Below the pieces are notes generated by a model. The model was given only the letters and a program-made list of their open reading frames with translations. It was not told the DNA's origin and did no database searches. From Roseiarcus sp049514155 (GTDB lineage: Bacteria; Pseudomonadota; Alphaproteobacteria; Rhizobiales; Beijerinckiaceae): a stretch of 27,014 bases of DNA. Shown here in pieces: positions 1 to 8,323 of this stretch. The translations under genes and the position numbers were made by a program. The DNA lies in NCBI RefSeq assembly GCF_049514155.1, contig NZ_JBEKVH010000038.1:1-27014 (forward strand), given 5' to 3'. The number at the start of each line of letters is the position of its first letter. The stretch's first letter is position 1.

Positions 1-900
1 CGCCTGCGTCACCTGGATCGCCATCATCATCAGCGACGGCGAGAGGATGACGACGCGGGCGCGATGGGCGCGCTGCACCACGTCGTCGAAATGCTCGACC
101 AGGTCGGAATAGATCGATTCCGACGGCACGAACATCAGCGCGATGTCCTGCGTCTCGCCCGGCAGCAGATAGCGCTCGGCGATGTCCTTGACGTGCTTGC
201 CGACGTCGGCGCGCACGCGCGCCATCGCCGCCTTGCGCGAATCGTCCTCGCGCGCCTCGTTGAACAGGGTGAAGGCTTCAAGCGGAAACTTCGCGTCGAC
301 CGCCAGCACGCGCGAGTCGCCGGGCAGGCGGATGACGCAGTCGGGCCGCGCCTTGTTGGACAGCGTCGCCTGGAATTCGTAGGCGCCGACCGGCAGGCCG
401 TCGCTGACGATCGCCTCCATCCGCCCCTGGCCGAAGGCGCCGCGCGTCTGCTTGTTGGAAAGGATGTCTTTCAGCGACACGACCTCTTCGGTCATGCCGA
501 CCATGCGCGCCTGCGCCGCGTCGATCACCGCCAGCCGCTCGTTGAGCTTGTTGAGGTTGGCGCCGGTCGTCTGGGCGTGACTTTCGAGGCCGGCGCCGAG
601 CCGGGCGCTGACATTGTCGAGCCGCTCCGACATGACGCGGGCGAGATCGGCCTGGCGCGAGCCCAGCCATTCGCTCATCGAACCGAGCCGGCCGCCGAGC
701 TCGGCGTTCGACTGGGCGAGCGCGGCGAGCCGCGCCTCAAGCTCGCGCCGCCCGGCTTCCGCGGCCTCCGCCTCGCGCCGCCGCGCCGCATTGGCGCGCA
801 TGAGGGCGACGATCAGCGCCAGCAGCAGCGCGCCGATCGCGCCGAGCGCGTCGGCGAAGGTGACGGGATAGCCGTAAAGAACGACGAGCGTAGGGTTCAT
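1..900 (-). CDS. rmuC: DNA recombination protein RmuC (partial, C-terminus outside window)
   Basis: The reading frame opens at an ATG at 900 on the minus strand and stays open to base 1, giving 300 residues without the end. An in-frame TAA lies four codons upstream, so this is the earliest plausible start. The product has a short N-terminus and one membrane segment at about residues 16-36. An Arg/Glu/Ala-rich coiled coil follows to about residue 125. Then comes the RmuC core, with phrases typical of the family such as KDILSNKQTRGAFGQ, AVDAKFPLEAF and MFVPSESIYSDL. RmuC proteins are nuclease-like, membrane-anchored proteins that limit DNA rearrangement at inverted repeats. It lies head to head with the deformylase gene, with 106 bp between them. 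The identity is secure; the C-terminal end cannot be seen. Confidence 0.93.
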   Translation of the reverse strand, partial: MNPTLVVLYGYPVTFADALGAIGALLLALIVALMRANAARRREAEAAEAGRRELEARLAALAQSNAELGGRLGSMSEWLGSRQADLARVMSERLDNVSARLGAGLESHAQTTGANLNKLNERLAVIDAAQARMVGMTEEVVSLKDILSNKQTRGAFGQGRMEAIVSDGLPVGAYEFQATLSNKARPDCVIRLPGDSRVLAVDAKFPLEAFTLFNEAREDDSRKAAMARVRADVGKHVKDIAERYLLPGETQDIALMFVPSESIYSDLVEHFDDVVQRAHRARVVILSPSLMMMAIQVTQA

Positions 901-1006
901 AATGCGAGCTTATCCGATTCGCCGCGCCGAATCGAACGAAAGAGGAACGGATTTGACCTGCCGCCGCTGCGCCATTATCTGAGCGGACCAGAGAGATTTC
1001 GCGACC

Positions 1007-1534
1007 ATGGCCCTTCGACACATCATCACCCTGCCCGACCCCAAGCTCAGGCTGATCAGCAAGCCGCTCGAGCGCGTCGACGATTCCGTGCGCAAGCTGC
1101 TCGACGACATGGTCGAGACGATGCACGAGGCGCCCGGCATCGGCCTCGCCGCGATCCAGGTCGCCGAGGCTTTGCGCATGCTGGTGGTCGACCTCGCCAA
1201 GAAGGACGAGCCCGCGAACCCGATGTTCTTCATCAATCCCGAGATCGTCTGGTCGGCCGACGATCGATCGGTCTACGAGGAGGGCTGCCTGTCGATCCCC
1301 GAATATTACGAAGAGGTCGAGCGGCCGGCGAGCGTGCGCGCGCGCTTCATCGACCGCGACGGCAAGCGGCAGGAAATCCTCGCCGAGGGCCTGCTGGCGA
1401 CGGTGTTGCAGCACGAGATCGACCACCTCGACGGCGTGCTGTTCATCGACCACATCTCCAAGCTCAAGCGCGACCGGGTGATCAAGAAGTTCGTCAAGAT
1501 GGCCAAGCGCGCCGAGGGCCATCCGCCGCTGTGA
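1007..1534 (+). CDS. def: Peptide deformylase
   Basis: A 175-aa cytosolic metalloenzyme that removes the N-formyl group from the initiator methionine of new proteins. All three family motifs are present: GIGLAAIQ (residues 44-51), EGCLS (92-96, Cys94 a metal ligand) and HEIDH (136-140, two His ligands and the catalytic Glu). The length fits the class I bacterial enzyme. The ATG at 1007 begins MALRHI, the usual start for this family, although the ribosome-binding site ahead of it is weak (AGAGA). In many alphaproteobacteria def precedes fmt. Here it is followed by a DUF4344 gene instead, so the usual def-fmt pairing is not seen. Confidence 0.97.
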   Translation: MALRHIITLPDPKLRLISKPLERVDDSVRKLLDDMVETMHEAPGIGLAAIQVAEALRMLVVDLAKKDEPANPMFFINPEIVWSADDRSVYEEGCLSIPEYYEEVERPASVRARFIDRDGKRQEILAEGLLATVLQHEIDHLDGVLFIDHISKLKRDRVIKKFVKMAKRAEGHPPL

Positions 1535-1672
1535 CGGCGCCGGGCCCACGCCGAAGCCGACCCGCGCCGAGCTGACCCAAGCGACCCTCCCGCCCTCGTG
1601 CCGATCCCGGATTGACTGCGGACCGCGCCCCGGCTTCAATCAGGCGATAGCCGGTCTCACCGGGAGGGGACG

Positions 1673-2479
1673 ATGAGACGCGCGACGCTCGCGGCCGCGA
1701 TTGTCGGCCTGACGCAAGGACTGGTCCTGGCGGCGGCGACCGCCGCGCCGCAGGTCAGCATCGCCTATGGCGACGCTCCGGGTGGCGACGCCGCGCTCGC
1801 CCATGCTCGTGACGTGCTGGTCAAATCGCAGGCGCTCGAGGAGCTGAGTTCCTTCCTGACGCCGCTGAGATTTCCCGCCGACCTCCACATCCGCGGCGAC
1901 GCCTGCGGCGGCGCCTTCCGCCGCCCGTACGACTCGGCGACCAAGACGGTGACGATCTGCTACGAGATGATCGTCCGCATCCTCGACGTCGCCAAGGCCC
2001 AGACCAGCGCCAGCGACCAGGACCGCAGCCAGGCGGTGATCGGCACAATGGTCGAGGCCCTGTTCCACGAGACCGCTTACGCCTTGTTCGATCTGTTCGA
2101 CGTGCCGATCTGGGGCCGCGTCGACGACGCGGCCGACCGGCTGACCGCCTTCGTCATGATGCAGTTCGGCGAGGACAACGCGCGCACGACCATCCTCGGC
2201 TCGGCGCTGTTCTTCAACTGGTCGGCGCGCACCTGGACCGGCGAGGATTTCGCCTCGACCGAGGCGCCGGAGGCGCAGCGCTTCTACAACTTCCTCTGTA
2301 TCGCCTATGGCGGCGACCCGATCGCCTTCGACAGCCTGAAGACCAATGGCGCGTTGCCCGAATACCGTTCGGCGCAGTGCGCGAAGGAATATCAGCAGGT
2401 GCGCAAGGCCTTCGATCTCCGGCTGATGCCGTTCATCGACCCCGATCTCCTGGTCAAGGCGAGGGCGCGGACATGGTGA
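1673..2479 (+). CDS. Secreted DUF4344-type metallopeptidase homologue, probably inactive
   Basis: 268 aa starting at an ATG with a strong upstream GGGAGGGG. The N-terminus is a signal peptide (about residues 1-25, ending in an Ala-rich stretch), so the protein is exported. The core resembles the DUF4344 putative metallopeptidase family and its neighbour at 2473: both have a conserved DAADxxxxF block and a C-terminal FYNxLCxxYGGDP motif. The expected zinc motif HExxH reads HETAY at residues 132-136, so the second His is Tyr. The following GREEDAADE of the neighbour is GRVDDAADR here. Losing ligands at both places suggests a non-catalytic paralogue. Its stop codon overlaps the start of the next gene by 7 nt, so the two are cotranscribed and probably translationally coupled. 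The substrate is unknown. Confidence 0.8.
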   Translation: MRRATLAAAIVGLTQGLVLAAATAAPQVSIAYGDAPGGDAALAHARDVLVKSQALEELSSFLTPLRFPADLHIRGDACGGAFRRPYDSATKTVTICYEMIVRILDVAKAQTSASDQDRSQAVIGTMVEALFHETAYALFDLFDVPIWGRVDDAADRLTAFVMMQFGEDNARTTILGSALFFNWSARTWTGEDFASTEAPEAQRFYNFLCIAYGGDPIAFDSLKTNGALPEYRSAQCAKEYQQVRKAFDLRLMPFIDPDLLVKARARTW

Positions 2480-3528
2480 GGCCGACGCTGCGCGTTGTCG
2501 CTCTTGCGGCGTTCGCGCTTTCTCTGGCCGCGGCCGAAGCGGCGGGCGGCGGTTCGGGCGGCAACAACGCCAGCCCCGCCGCAAGCGGCGGCTCGAACCC
2601 GTCCGCCGGCGGGGCGGCGGGCCCGACTGCGAGCAGCGCGGCGAATGACGATTCCGCTCTGACCAACGGCAAGGTCAGGATCGCCGAAGTCGACGGCGAC
2701 CAGGGCTACCGCCAGCCGAAGACCGCCGTCTACGCCGACACCCGCGCCAAGATGATGAAACGGCAGGTGCTCGAGGAATACGTCAAGTTCCTCGCGCCGC
2801 TGAAGCTGCCCAAGACGATCTGGGTCTATGTCGACGAATGCGACGGCGGCGACAGCGCCTCGCCCTATTACTCGCCCGACAATCGCGCCCTGGTGATGTG
2901 CTACCAGTTCATGAAGATGATGGAGGATCGCGCCGCGCTGATCACTCAGGCGGAAGCGAAGAATCCAAATCTGTTCCCGATGAAGGTCAACCGCGACGGG
3001 TTCCTCGCCGGCGTGTTCGCCGGCGTCATTCTGCACGAGACGGGACACGCGCTGTTCGACGTGCTCGACGTGCCGATCATCGGTCGCGAAGAGGACGCCG
3101 CCGACGAAATCTCGACCTTCGTCGCGTTGCAGTTCCAGCCCAAGCTCGCCGACGTCGTCGTCGCGGCTTATTCCGACGTCGGCGAGACTTTCGACAATCC
3201 GCCGACCGCGGCGCCCGACGCCAAGGCGGCCGACTATCCCAAGGACAAGACGCTGCAGTGCTTCGCCGACCCGTTCTGCGCCTTCGCCGACGTGCACGGA
3301 ACCTGGGGGCAGCGCTTCTACAATACCTTGTGCCTGATGTACGGCGGCGACCCGCAGCACTACGGGTTCCTCCTCACCGGCGGCTGGCTGCCGAAGAACC
3401 GCGACTGTCCGGCCGAATACGCGCTGGTGCGCCGCGCCTTCGCCAAGACGATTTATCCGTTCATCGACACGGACCTGATGGCCAAAGTGCAGGCGCGCGC
3501 GTGGTTCAGGTCCAACGAGCTGAAGTGA
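2473..3528 (+). CDS. Secreted DUF4344-type putative metallopeptidase
   Basis: 351 aa from the ATG at 2473. The frame is open further upstream, but only this start places a clean signal peptide (about residues 1-22, ending SLAAAEA) at the N-terminus. A low-complexity Gly/Ala/Ser/Asn linker follows (about 23-60), then the conserved domain. The zinc motif HETGH is intact at residues 188-192, followed by GREEDAADE, so this copy looks catalytically competent. It also has several Cys residues after the motif (CFADPFC, CPAEY) that could form disulfides in the periplasm. It is the intact paralogue of the preceding gene and overlaps it by 7 nt. The family is annotated only as a putative metallopeptidase; the substrate is unknown. 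Confidence 0.82.
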   Translation: MVRPTLRVVALAAFALSLAAAEAAGGGSGGNNASPAASGGSNPSAGGAAGPTASSAANDDSALTNGKVRIAEVDGDQGYRQPKTAVYADTRAKMMKRQVLEEYVKFLAPLKLPKTIWVYVDECDGGDSASPYYSPDNRALVMCYQFMKMMEDRAALITQAEAKNPNLFPMKVNRDGFLAGVFAGVILHETGHALFDVLDVPIIGREEDAADEISTFVALQFQPKLADVVVAAYSDVGETFDNPPTAAPDAKAADYPKDKTLQCFADPFCAFADVHGTWGQRFYNTLCLMYGGDPQHYGFLLTGGWLPKNRDCPAEYALVRRAFAKTIYPFIDTDLMAKVQARAWFRSNELK

Positions 3529-3537
3529 AGCGCGCCG

Positions 3538-3589
3538 TGTAGACGCGGCCGCTGGCCGCGTCCCGCCGCGCTCAGTGAGCGCGGCTACA
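3538..3589. repeat. Double-hairpin palindromic element (REP/BIME-like)
   Basis: A 52-nt element bounded by TGTAG (3538-3542) and its complement CTACA (3585-3589). Inside are two adjacent perfect stems. The first is 9 bp with a GCT loop (3542-3562). The second is CCGCGCTCA/TGAGCGCGG (3566-3584). It lies between the convergent ends of the DUF4344 gene and kdpC and could also stop transcription from both sides. No T-run is present, so a classical intrinsic terminator is unlikely. I see no second copy in this window. Confidence 0.6.
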
Positions 3590-3597
3590 ACGCCCGC

Positions 3598-4203
3598 CTA
3601 CATCGCGTCGAGCGCGAGGTTCAACCGCAGCACGTTGACGCGCGGCTCGCCGATCAGGCCGAGGGCGCGGTCTTGGGCATGCGCCGCGACCAGCGCCCGC
3701 ACCTTTTCCTCAGCGACCCCGCGCGCCTTGGCGACGGCGGGAACCTCAGCGAAGGCGGTCGCGGGCGAAATCTCGGGATCGAGTCCTGAAGCCGAAGTGG
3801 TCACCGAATCGGCGGGGATCGGCCCGGTCCAGCCGGCGGCGCGCTTGGCGGCGACGTCGGCCTTCACCCGGTCGAGCAGCTTCTGTGAGGTCGGGCCGAG
3901 ATTCGAGCCGGTCGAATTGGCGGCGTTATAGGGCGCGTCGATCGTCTTCGACGGGTCGTCGGGATGGGCGGGGTCCTGCGCCTGGGTCGCCGACGGCCGG
4001 CCGTGGAAGTATTTGTCGCTGGCGAAGTTCTGGCCGATCAGCGCCGATCCGACCGGATTTCCGCCGACCTGGAGCAGGCTGCCGTTGGCCTGATACGGCA
4101 TGAGGACTTGCGCGACGCCGGTGATCGCCATCGGATAGACGAAGCCCGTCAGCAGGGTGAATAGCGCCAGCAAGACGATGGCGGGACGAATTTGGCTCAA
4201 CAT
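3598..4203 (-). CDS. kdpC: Potassium-transporting ATPase subunit KdpC
   Basis: 201 aa from the ATG at 4203, with GAGGA 8 nt ahead; the frame continues upstream but overlaps kdpB. KdpC is the single-span accessory subunit of the KdpFABC potassium pump, proposed to stabilise the complex and support ATP binding by KdpB. The protein begins MLSQIRPAIVLL with one membrane helix (about residues 8-30). The family blocks GSALIGQNF, YFHGRPSA, NLGPTS and the C-terminal RVNVLRLNLALD then appear. It starts 11 nt after the kdpB stop and closes the leftward operon. Nothing is missing. Confidence 0.97.
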   Translation of the reverse strand: MLSQIRPAIVLLALFTLLTGFVYPMAITGVAQVLMPYQANGSLLQVGGNPVGSALIGQNFASDKYFHGRPSATQAQDPAHPDDPSKTIDAPYNAANSTGSNLGPTSQKLLDRVKADVAAKRAAGWTGPIPADSVTTSASGLDPEISPATAFAEVPAVAKARGVAEEKVRALVAAHAQDRALGLIGEPRVNVLRLNLALDAM

Positions 4204-4214
4204 GACGTTTATCC

Positions 4215-6266
4215 TCAAGCCAGATGCAGGAAGGCGACCACGACGTCGATGATCTTGATGCCGATGAAGGGAACGATGATGCCGCCGAGGCCGTAGACCG
4301 TGAGGTTGCGGCGCAGCAGGGCCGCAGCGCCGATCGGACGGTAGGCGACGCCCTTCAGCGCCAGCGGAATCAGCGCGATGATGATCAGCGCGTTGAAGAT
4401 CACCGCCGACAGGATCGCCGATTTGTCGGAATGCAGCCCCATGATGTTGAGGGCGCTGAGTTCGGGATAGGTCGTCACGAACAACGCGGGAATGATGGCG
4501 AAATACTTGGCGACGTCGTTGGCGATCGAGAAGGTCGTCAGCGAGCCGCGCGTCATCAGCAATTGCTTGCCGATGCCGACGATCTCGATCAGCTTGGTCG
4601 GGTCGGAATCGAGGTCGACCATGTTGCCCGCCTCGCGCGCCGCCTGGGTGCCCGTCTGCATCGCGACGCCGACGTCGGATTGCGCGAGCGCGGGCGCGTC
4701 GTTGGTGCCGTCGCCGCACATGGCGATCAGGCGGCCGCCCTGCTGCTCCTTGCGGATATAGGCGAGCTTGTCCTCCGGCGTCGCCTGGGCGAGGAAGTCG
4801 TCGACGCCCGCCTCCGAAGCGATCGCCGCCGCGGTCAGCGGATTGTCGCCGGTCACCATCACCGTCTTGATCCCCATCGCGCGCAATTCGGCGAAGCGCG
4901 GCCGGATGTCGGGCTTGACGATGTCCTTGAGGTGAACGACGCCGAGCAGGCGGCCGTTGTCGGAGACGGCGAGCGGCGTGCCGCCGGAGCGCGAGATGCG
5001 ATCGACCGTCTGGCTGAAATCGGCCGGCGCCTTGTCCTTGGCGAGGCGGACCTCGCCGAGGATCGCGTCGACCGCGCCCTTGCGCAGCGTGCGTCCGGGC
5101 AGGTCGACGCCGGACAGGCGCGTGTGGGCGCTAAACGGCACGACCTTCGCGTGCGGCTGGTCGATCGGCGCCTCCAGCCCATAGCGGGTCTTGGCCAGCG
5201 CGATGATCGAACGGCCTTCCGGCGTCTCGTCGGCGAGGCTCGCCAGCAACACCGCCTCGGCGAGCTGGCGCTCGCCGACCCCGGCGACGGGGATGAATTC
5301 GTCGGCCATGCGGTTGCCGAAGGTGATGGTGCCGGTCTTGTCGAGCAGCAGCGTGTCGATGTCGCCCGCCGCCTCGACCGCGCGGCCCGAAGTGGCCACG
5401 ACGTTGAAGCGGATCAGTCGGTCCATGCCGGCGATGCCGATCGCCGACAACAGTCCGCCGATCGTCGTCGGGATCAGGCAGACGAGCAGCGCGATCAACA
5501 CCGTCGCCGAAACGACCGTTCCGGAATAGGCGGCGAGCGGCCACAGCGTCACGCAGACGATGAGGAAGATCAGCGTCAGGCCGGAAAGCAGGATCGACAG
5601 CGCGATCTCGTTGGGCGTCTTCTGCCGTTCGGCGCCTTCGACCAGCGCGATCATGCGGTCGATGAAACTCGAGCCGGCGGCGGCGGTGATGCGCACCTTG
5701 ATCGAGTCGGAAAGCACCGTCGTGCCGCCGGTCACCGCCGAACGGTCGCCGCCCGCTTCGCGGATCACCGGCGCGGACTCGCCGGTGACCGCCGACTCGT
5801 TGACCGAGGCCAGACCCTCGATGATCTCGCCGTCGCCGGGAATCATCTCGCCCGCCTCGACCAGCACCACGTCGCCGACCTCGAGGTCGAGCGCATTGAC
5901 GCCCTCGTAGACGCCCTTGAGATTCTCGGGATCGAGGCAACGCTTGGCGCGCGCATCGCTGCGGCTCTTGCGCAACGTGTCGGCCTGCGCCTTGCCGCGT
6001 CCCTCCGCCACCGCCTCGGCGAAATTGGCGAACAGTACGGTGAACCACAGCCAGAAGGCGATCTGGCCGGAGAACAGCGGCGAGATCTCGCCGGTGACGC
6101 AGTCGCGGACGAAGAAGCCGGTGACGACCACCGACACGACCTCGGTGACGAAAATCACCGGATTCCTCGCCAGCTTGCGCGGGTCGAGCTTGCGTAGCGC
6201 GTCCAGGGCCGCTCTGCGGATAATCGTGGGATCGAACAGTCCCGGAGTTTTCGCCTTCGTGGACAT
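4215..6266 (-). CDS. kdpB: Potassium-transporting ATPase ATP-binding subunit KdpB
   Basis: 683 aa. This is the P-type ATPase subunit that hydrolyses ATP to drive potassium entry through KdpA. The ATG at 6266 (MSTKAK) is preferred because GGAG lies 6 nt upstream; a TTG four codons earlier is a weaker choice. Visible motifs are the actuator TGES, the phosphorylation loop DKTGT (Asp309), MVTGDN and the hinge GDGTNDAPAL. Several membrane helices lie at the N-terminus, in the middle and at the C-terminus. The length matches the family. The gene lies between kdpA (30-nt gap) and kdpC (11-nt gap), so the order A-B-C is canonical. Confidence 0.98.
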   Translation of the reverse strand: MSTKAKTPGLFDPTIIRRAALDALRKLDPRKLARNPVIFVTEVVSVVVTGFFVRDCVTGEISPLFSGQIAFWLWFTVLFANFAEAVAEGRGKAQADTLRKSRSDARAKRCLDPENLKGVYEGVNALDLEVGDVVLVEAGEMIPGDGEIIEGLASVNESAVTGESAPVIREAGGDRSAVTGGTTVLSDSIKVRITAAAGSSFIDRMIALVEGAERQKTPNEIALSILLSGLTLIFLIVCVTLWPLAAYSGTVVSATVLIALLVCLIPTTIGGLLSAIGIAGMDRLIRFNVVATSGRAVEAAGDIDTLLLDKTGTITFGNRMADEFIPVAGVGERQLAEAVLLASLADETPEGRSIIALAKTRYGLEAPIDQPHAKVVPFSAHTRLSGVDLPGRTLRKGAVDAILGEVRLAKDKAPADFSQTVDRISRSGGTPLAVSDNGRLLGVVHLKDIVKPDIRPRFAELRAMGIKTVMVTGDNPLTAAAIASEAGVDDFLAQATPEDKLAYIRKEQQGGRLIAMCGDGTNDAPALAQSDVGVAMQTGTQAAREAGNMVDLDSDPTKLIEIVGIGKQLLMTRGSLTTFSIANDVAKYFAIIPALFVTTYPELSALNIMGLHSDKSAILSAVIFNALIIIALIPLALKGVAYRPIGAAALLRRNLTVYGLGGIIVPFIGIKIIDVVVAFLHLA

Positions 6267-6296
6267 GGATAACTCCAATCAGAATGAGATTTGCTG

Positions 6297-8006
6297 TCAA
6301 AAAGCCTTGCCGCCCAGCATCAGAAAATGCTCGACAACCGGCCCCAGCGCGAGCGCGGGGAAATATTGCAGCAGGTAAAGGATGACGATGACGCCGATCA
6401 GCAGGCCGACGAACAGTGGTCCGGTGGTCGGGAAGGTTCCCGCCGACGGCGGCGCCTTCTTCTTGGCGGCGAGGCCGCCGGCGAGCGCCAGCACCGGGAT
6501 TACGTAGGCGAAGCGCCCGGTCAGCATGACGATGCCGAGCGTCGTGTTGAACCACGGCGTATTGCCGTTGAGGCCCGCGAAAGCCGAGCCGTTGTTGGCG
6601 TTGGCCGAGGCGTAGGCGTAGAGGATCTCGGACAGCCCGTGCGGGCCGGCGTTGTTCATGCTGTCGAGCGCGGTCTGCAGCATCACCGACGCGGCCGAGA
6701 AGCCGAGCACCGCCAGCGGGTAGATCAGCACCGCGAACATCGCCAGCTTCATTTCGCGCGATTCGATCTTCTTGCCGAGATATTCCGGCGTGCGGCCGAC
6801 CATCAGCCCGGCGATGAACACGGCGATGATCGCGACCACGAGAAAACCATAGAGCCCCGCGCCGACGCCGCCTGGCCAGATGCAGCCGGCGAGCAGGTTG
6901 AACAGCGGCACCAGACCGCCGAGCGGCGTCAACGAATCATGCATCGTGTTGACCGCGCCGGTGCTGGTTGCCGTCGTCGCCGTCGCGTACATCGAGCTCA
7001 GCGCCTGCCCGAAGCGAACCTCCTTGCCCTCGAGATTGCCGGCCGAAGGGTCGACGCCCAGCGCGGTCACGCCCAATGTTCCCGCGCATTCCGCCCAATA
7101 GACCACGCCGATGCCGACGACGAGCAGAATCGCCATGGCGATCAGGATCGCGCGGCCTTGCTTGAAGTCGCCGACCGCCCGACCGAAGGCGAGCACCGAA
7201 GCGGTCGGGATGAGCAGCAGCGCCCAGATTTCCAACATGTTGGTCCAGGCGTTGGGGTTCTCGAACGGATGCGCCGAATTGGCGTTCATGAATCCGCCGC
7301 CGTTGGTGCCGAGCTCCTTGATGATCTCCTGGCTCGCCATCGGACCGATCGAGATGGTCTGCTTGGCGCCCTCCAACGTCGTAACGTCGATCGAGCCGGC
7401 CAGCGTCTGCGGCATCCCGAGGGCGACGAAGACGATGGCGAAGACGATCGAGATCGGCAGCAGGACGTAGAGGACGACGCGGGTCATATCGACCCAGAAA
7501 TTGCCGACCGTGGTCGCCGAGGAGCGCGCGAAAGCGCGCACCAGCGCGAAGGCCATGGCGAGGCCCGTCGCTGCCGACAAGAAGTTATGGACGGTGAGGC
7601 CGAGCATCTGGGTGAGATGACTCATCGTCGTCTCGCCGCCGTAGTTCTGCCAATTGGTGTTGGTGATGAAGCTGACCGAGGTGTTGAACGACAGATCCGG
7701 CGGAACGGCGTCGAAGCCCTGCGGATTGAGCGGCAGCACGTTCTGAAATCGTTGCAGCGCATAAAGCGAAGCGAAGCCGACGATCGAGAAGGCGATCATC
7801 GCGACCGCATAGATGAACCAGCCTTGTTCGCGCGTCTCGTCGACGCCGGCGAGGCGATAAAAGCCGCGCTCGACTGGGCGCAGCACCGGCGACAGAAAGT
7901 TGTCTTTGCCTGCGTAGACATTCGCTATTAAGCCGCTCAAGGGGATGGCGGTTGCGATCACGAGCGCGAGGACAATCGCAATTTGCGACCAGCCGACGAG
8001 TGTCAT
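6297..8006 (-). CDS. kdpA: Potassium-transporting ATPase potassium-binding subunit KdpA
   Basis: 569 aa, an integral inner-membrane protein of the superfamily of potassium transporters and the channel-like subunit of KdpFABC. The sequence shows multiple hydrophobic helices. The pore-loop phrases of KdpA are present: NTSVSFITNTNWQ (first loop), TNGGGFMNANSAHP (second), STGAVNTM (third) and NNGSAFAGL (fourth). The ATG at 8006 is preceded by GAAGGTGA at suitable spacing. It follows kdpF after 40 nt. Length and motifs fit a functional subunit. Confidence 0.98.
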   Translation of the reverse strand: MTLVGWSQIAIVLALVIATAIPLSGLIANVYAGKDNFLSPVLRPVERGFYRLAGVDETREQGWFIYAVAMIAFSIVGFASLYALQRFQNVLPLNPQGFDAVPPDLSFNTSVSFITNTNWQNYGGETTMSHLTQMLGLTVHNFLSAATGLAMAFALVRAFARSSATTVGNFWVDMTRVVLYVLLPISIVFAIVFVALGMPQTLAGSIDVTTLEGAKQTISIGPMASQEIIKELGTNGGGFMNANSAHPFENPNAWTNMLEIWALLLIPTASVLAFGRAVGDFKQGRAILIAMAILLVVGIGVVYWAECAGTLGVTALGVDPSAGNLEGKEVRFGQALSSMYATATTATSTGAVNTMHDSLTPLGGLVPLFNLLAGCIWPGGVGAGLYGFLVVAIIAVFIAGLMVGRTPEYLGKKIESREMKLAMFAVLIYPLAVLGFSAASVMLQTALDSMNNAGPHGLSEILYAYASANANNGSAFAGLNGNTPWFNTTLGIVMLTGRFAYVIPVLALAGGLAAKKKAPPSAGTFPTTGPLFVGLLIGVIVILYLLQYFPALALGPVVEHFLMLGGKAF

Positions 8007-8046
8007 GGCTTCACCTTCAAGTTCGAAAATTTTTGAAAACCGCTCG

Positions 8047-8133
8047 TCAGAATTTCTCGGGGCGAACCAGCGTGTAGAGAAGGTAGATTCCCAGGCCGAT
8101 TCCGACGATCAAGCCGATGATGGGCTCCGTCAT
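8047..8133 (-). CDS. kdpF: Small potassium-transporting ATPase subunit KdpF
   Basis: A 28-aa single-helix peptide. It starts MTEPIIGLIVGIGLGIYL and ends LVRPEKF, the C-terminal signature of KdpF. AAGGAG lies 7 nt before the ATG at 8133 and itself overlaps the stop of the upstream 27-aa ORF. KdpF is a lipid-like stabiliser of the KdpFABC complex. It is immediately followed by kdpA, as in other kdp operons. Confidence 0.93.
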   Translation of the reverse strand: MTEPIIGLIVGIGLGIYLLYTLVRPEKF

Positions 8134-8144
8134 GGCGATTCTCC

Positions 8145-8228
8145 TTACAATCGGTCGCAAGCAACGGCGTAAAGGCCCATCAGGACGAAGAAAACTGCCC
8201 CAACGACCAAATAGACAACGTCAGCCAT
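8145..8228 (-). CDS. 27-aa single-span membrane peptide at the head of the kdp operon
   Basis: A short frame beginning MADVVYLVVGAVFF and ending YAVACDRL. Almost all of it is one hydrophobic helix with a charged C-terminal end. GGAGG lies 9 nt before the ATG at 8228. Its TAA overlaps the Shine-Dalgarno sequence of kdpF (TAAGGAG), so translation of the two is probably coupled. The tight arrangement and good ribosome-binding site support a real gene. I recall similar tiny ORFs ahead of kdpF in other alphaproteobacteria but cannot name a family. Its place suggests a second KdpF-like accessory peptide; this is inference. Confidence 0.7.
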   Translation of the reverse strand: MADVVYLVVGAVFFVLMGLYAVACDRL

Positions 8229-8306
8229 GGCGCGGCGCCTCCAATTTGACAGCCGGTTCTTGGGACAGAAGCCGATAAGCGATCAATGCGTGAAGCCTGG
8301 TTTGGA

Positions 8307-8323
8307 CATAAAGAGTTTATAAG
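8307..8323 (-). promoter_or_regulatory. Candidate KdpE operator
   Basis: On the minus strand the site reads CTTATA-AACTC-TTTATG, two six-base half-sites repeated directly with an 11-bp period. The E. coli KdpE site, as I know it, is TTTATA-CTTTT-TTTACA with the same spacing. The site lies 79 bp upstream of the first kdp start codon and is AT-rich inside GC-rich DNA. Match and position support the call; binding is untested. Confidence 0.45.

Noticed and set aside
64..1575. 503-aa open frame on the plus strand over rmuC and def
   Set aside because: It is antisense to rmuC and out of frame with def, is rich in Arg/Ala/Gly/His and has no domain; both underlying genes are certain.
4224..6197. 657-aa open frame opposite kdpB
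   Set aside because: Antisense shadow of a certain gene in high-GC DNA; composition is dominated by Arg, Asp, His and Gln.
6291..7931. 546-aa open frame opposite kdpA
   Set aside because: Antisense shadow; kdpA with all its pore motifs is on the other strand.
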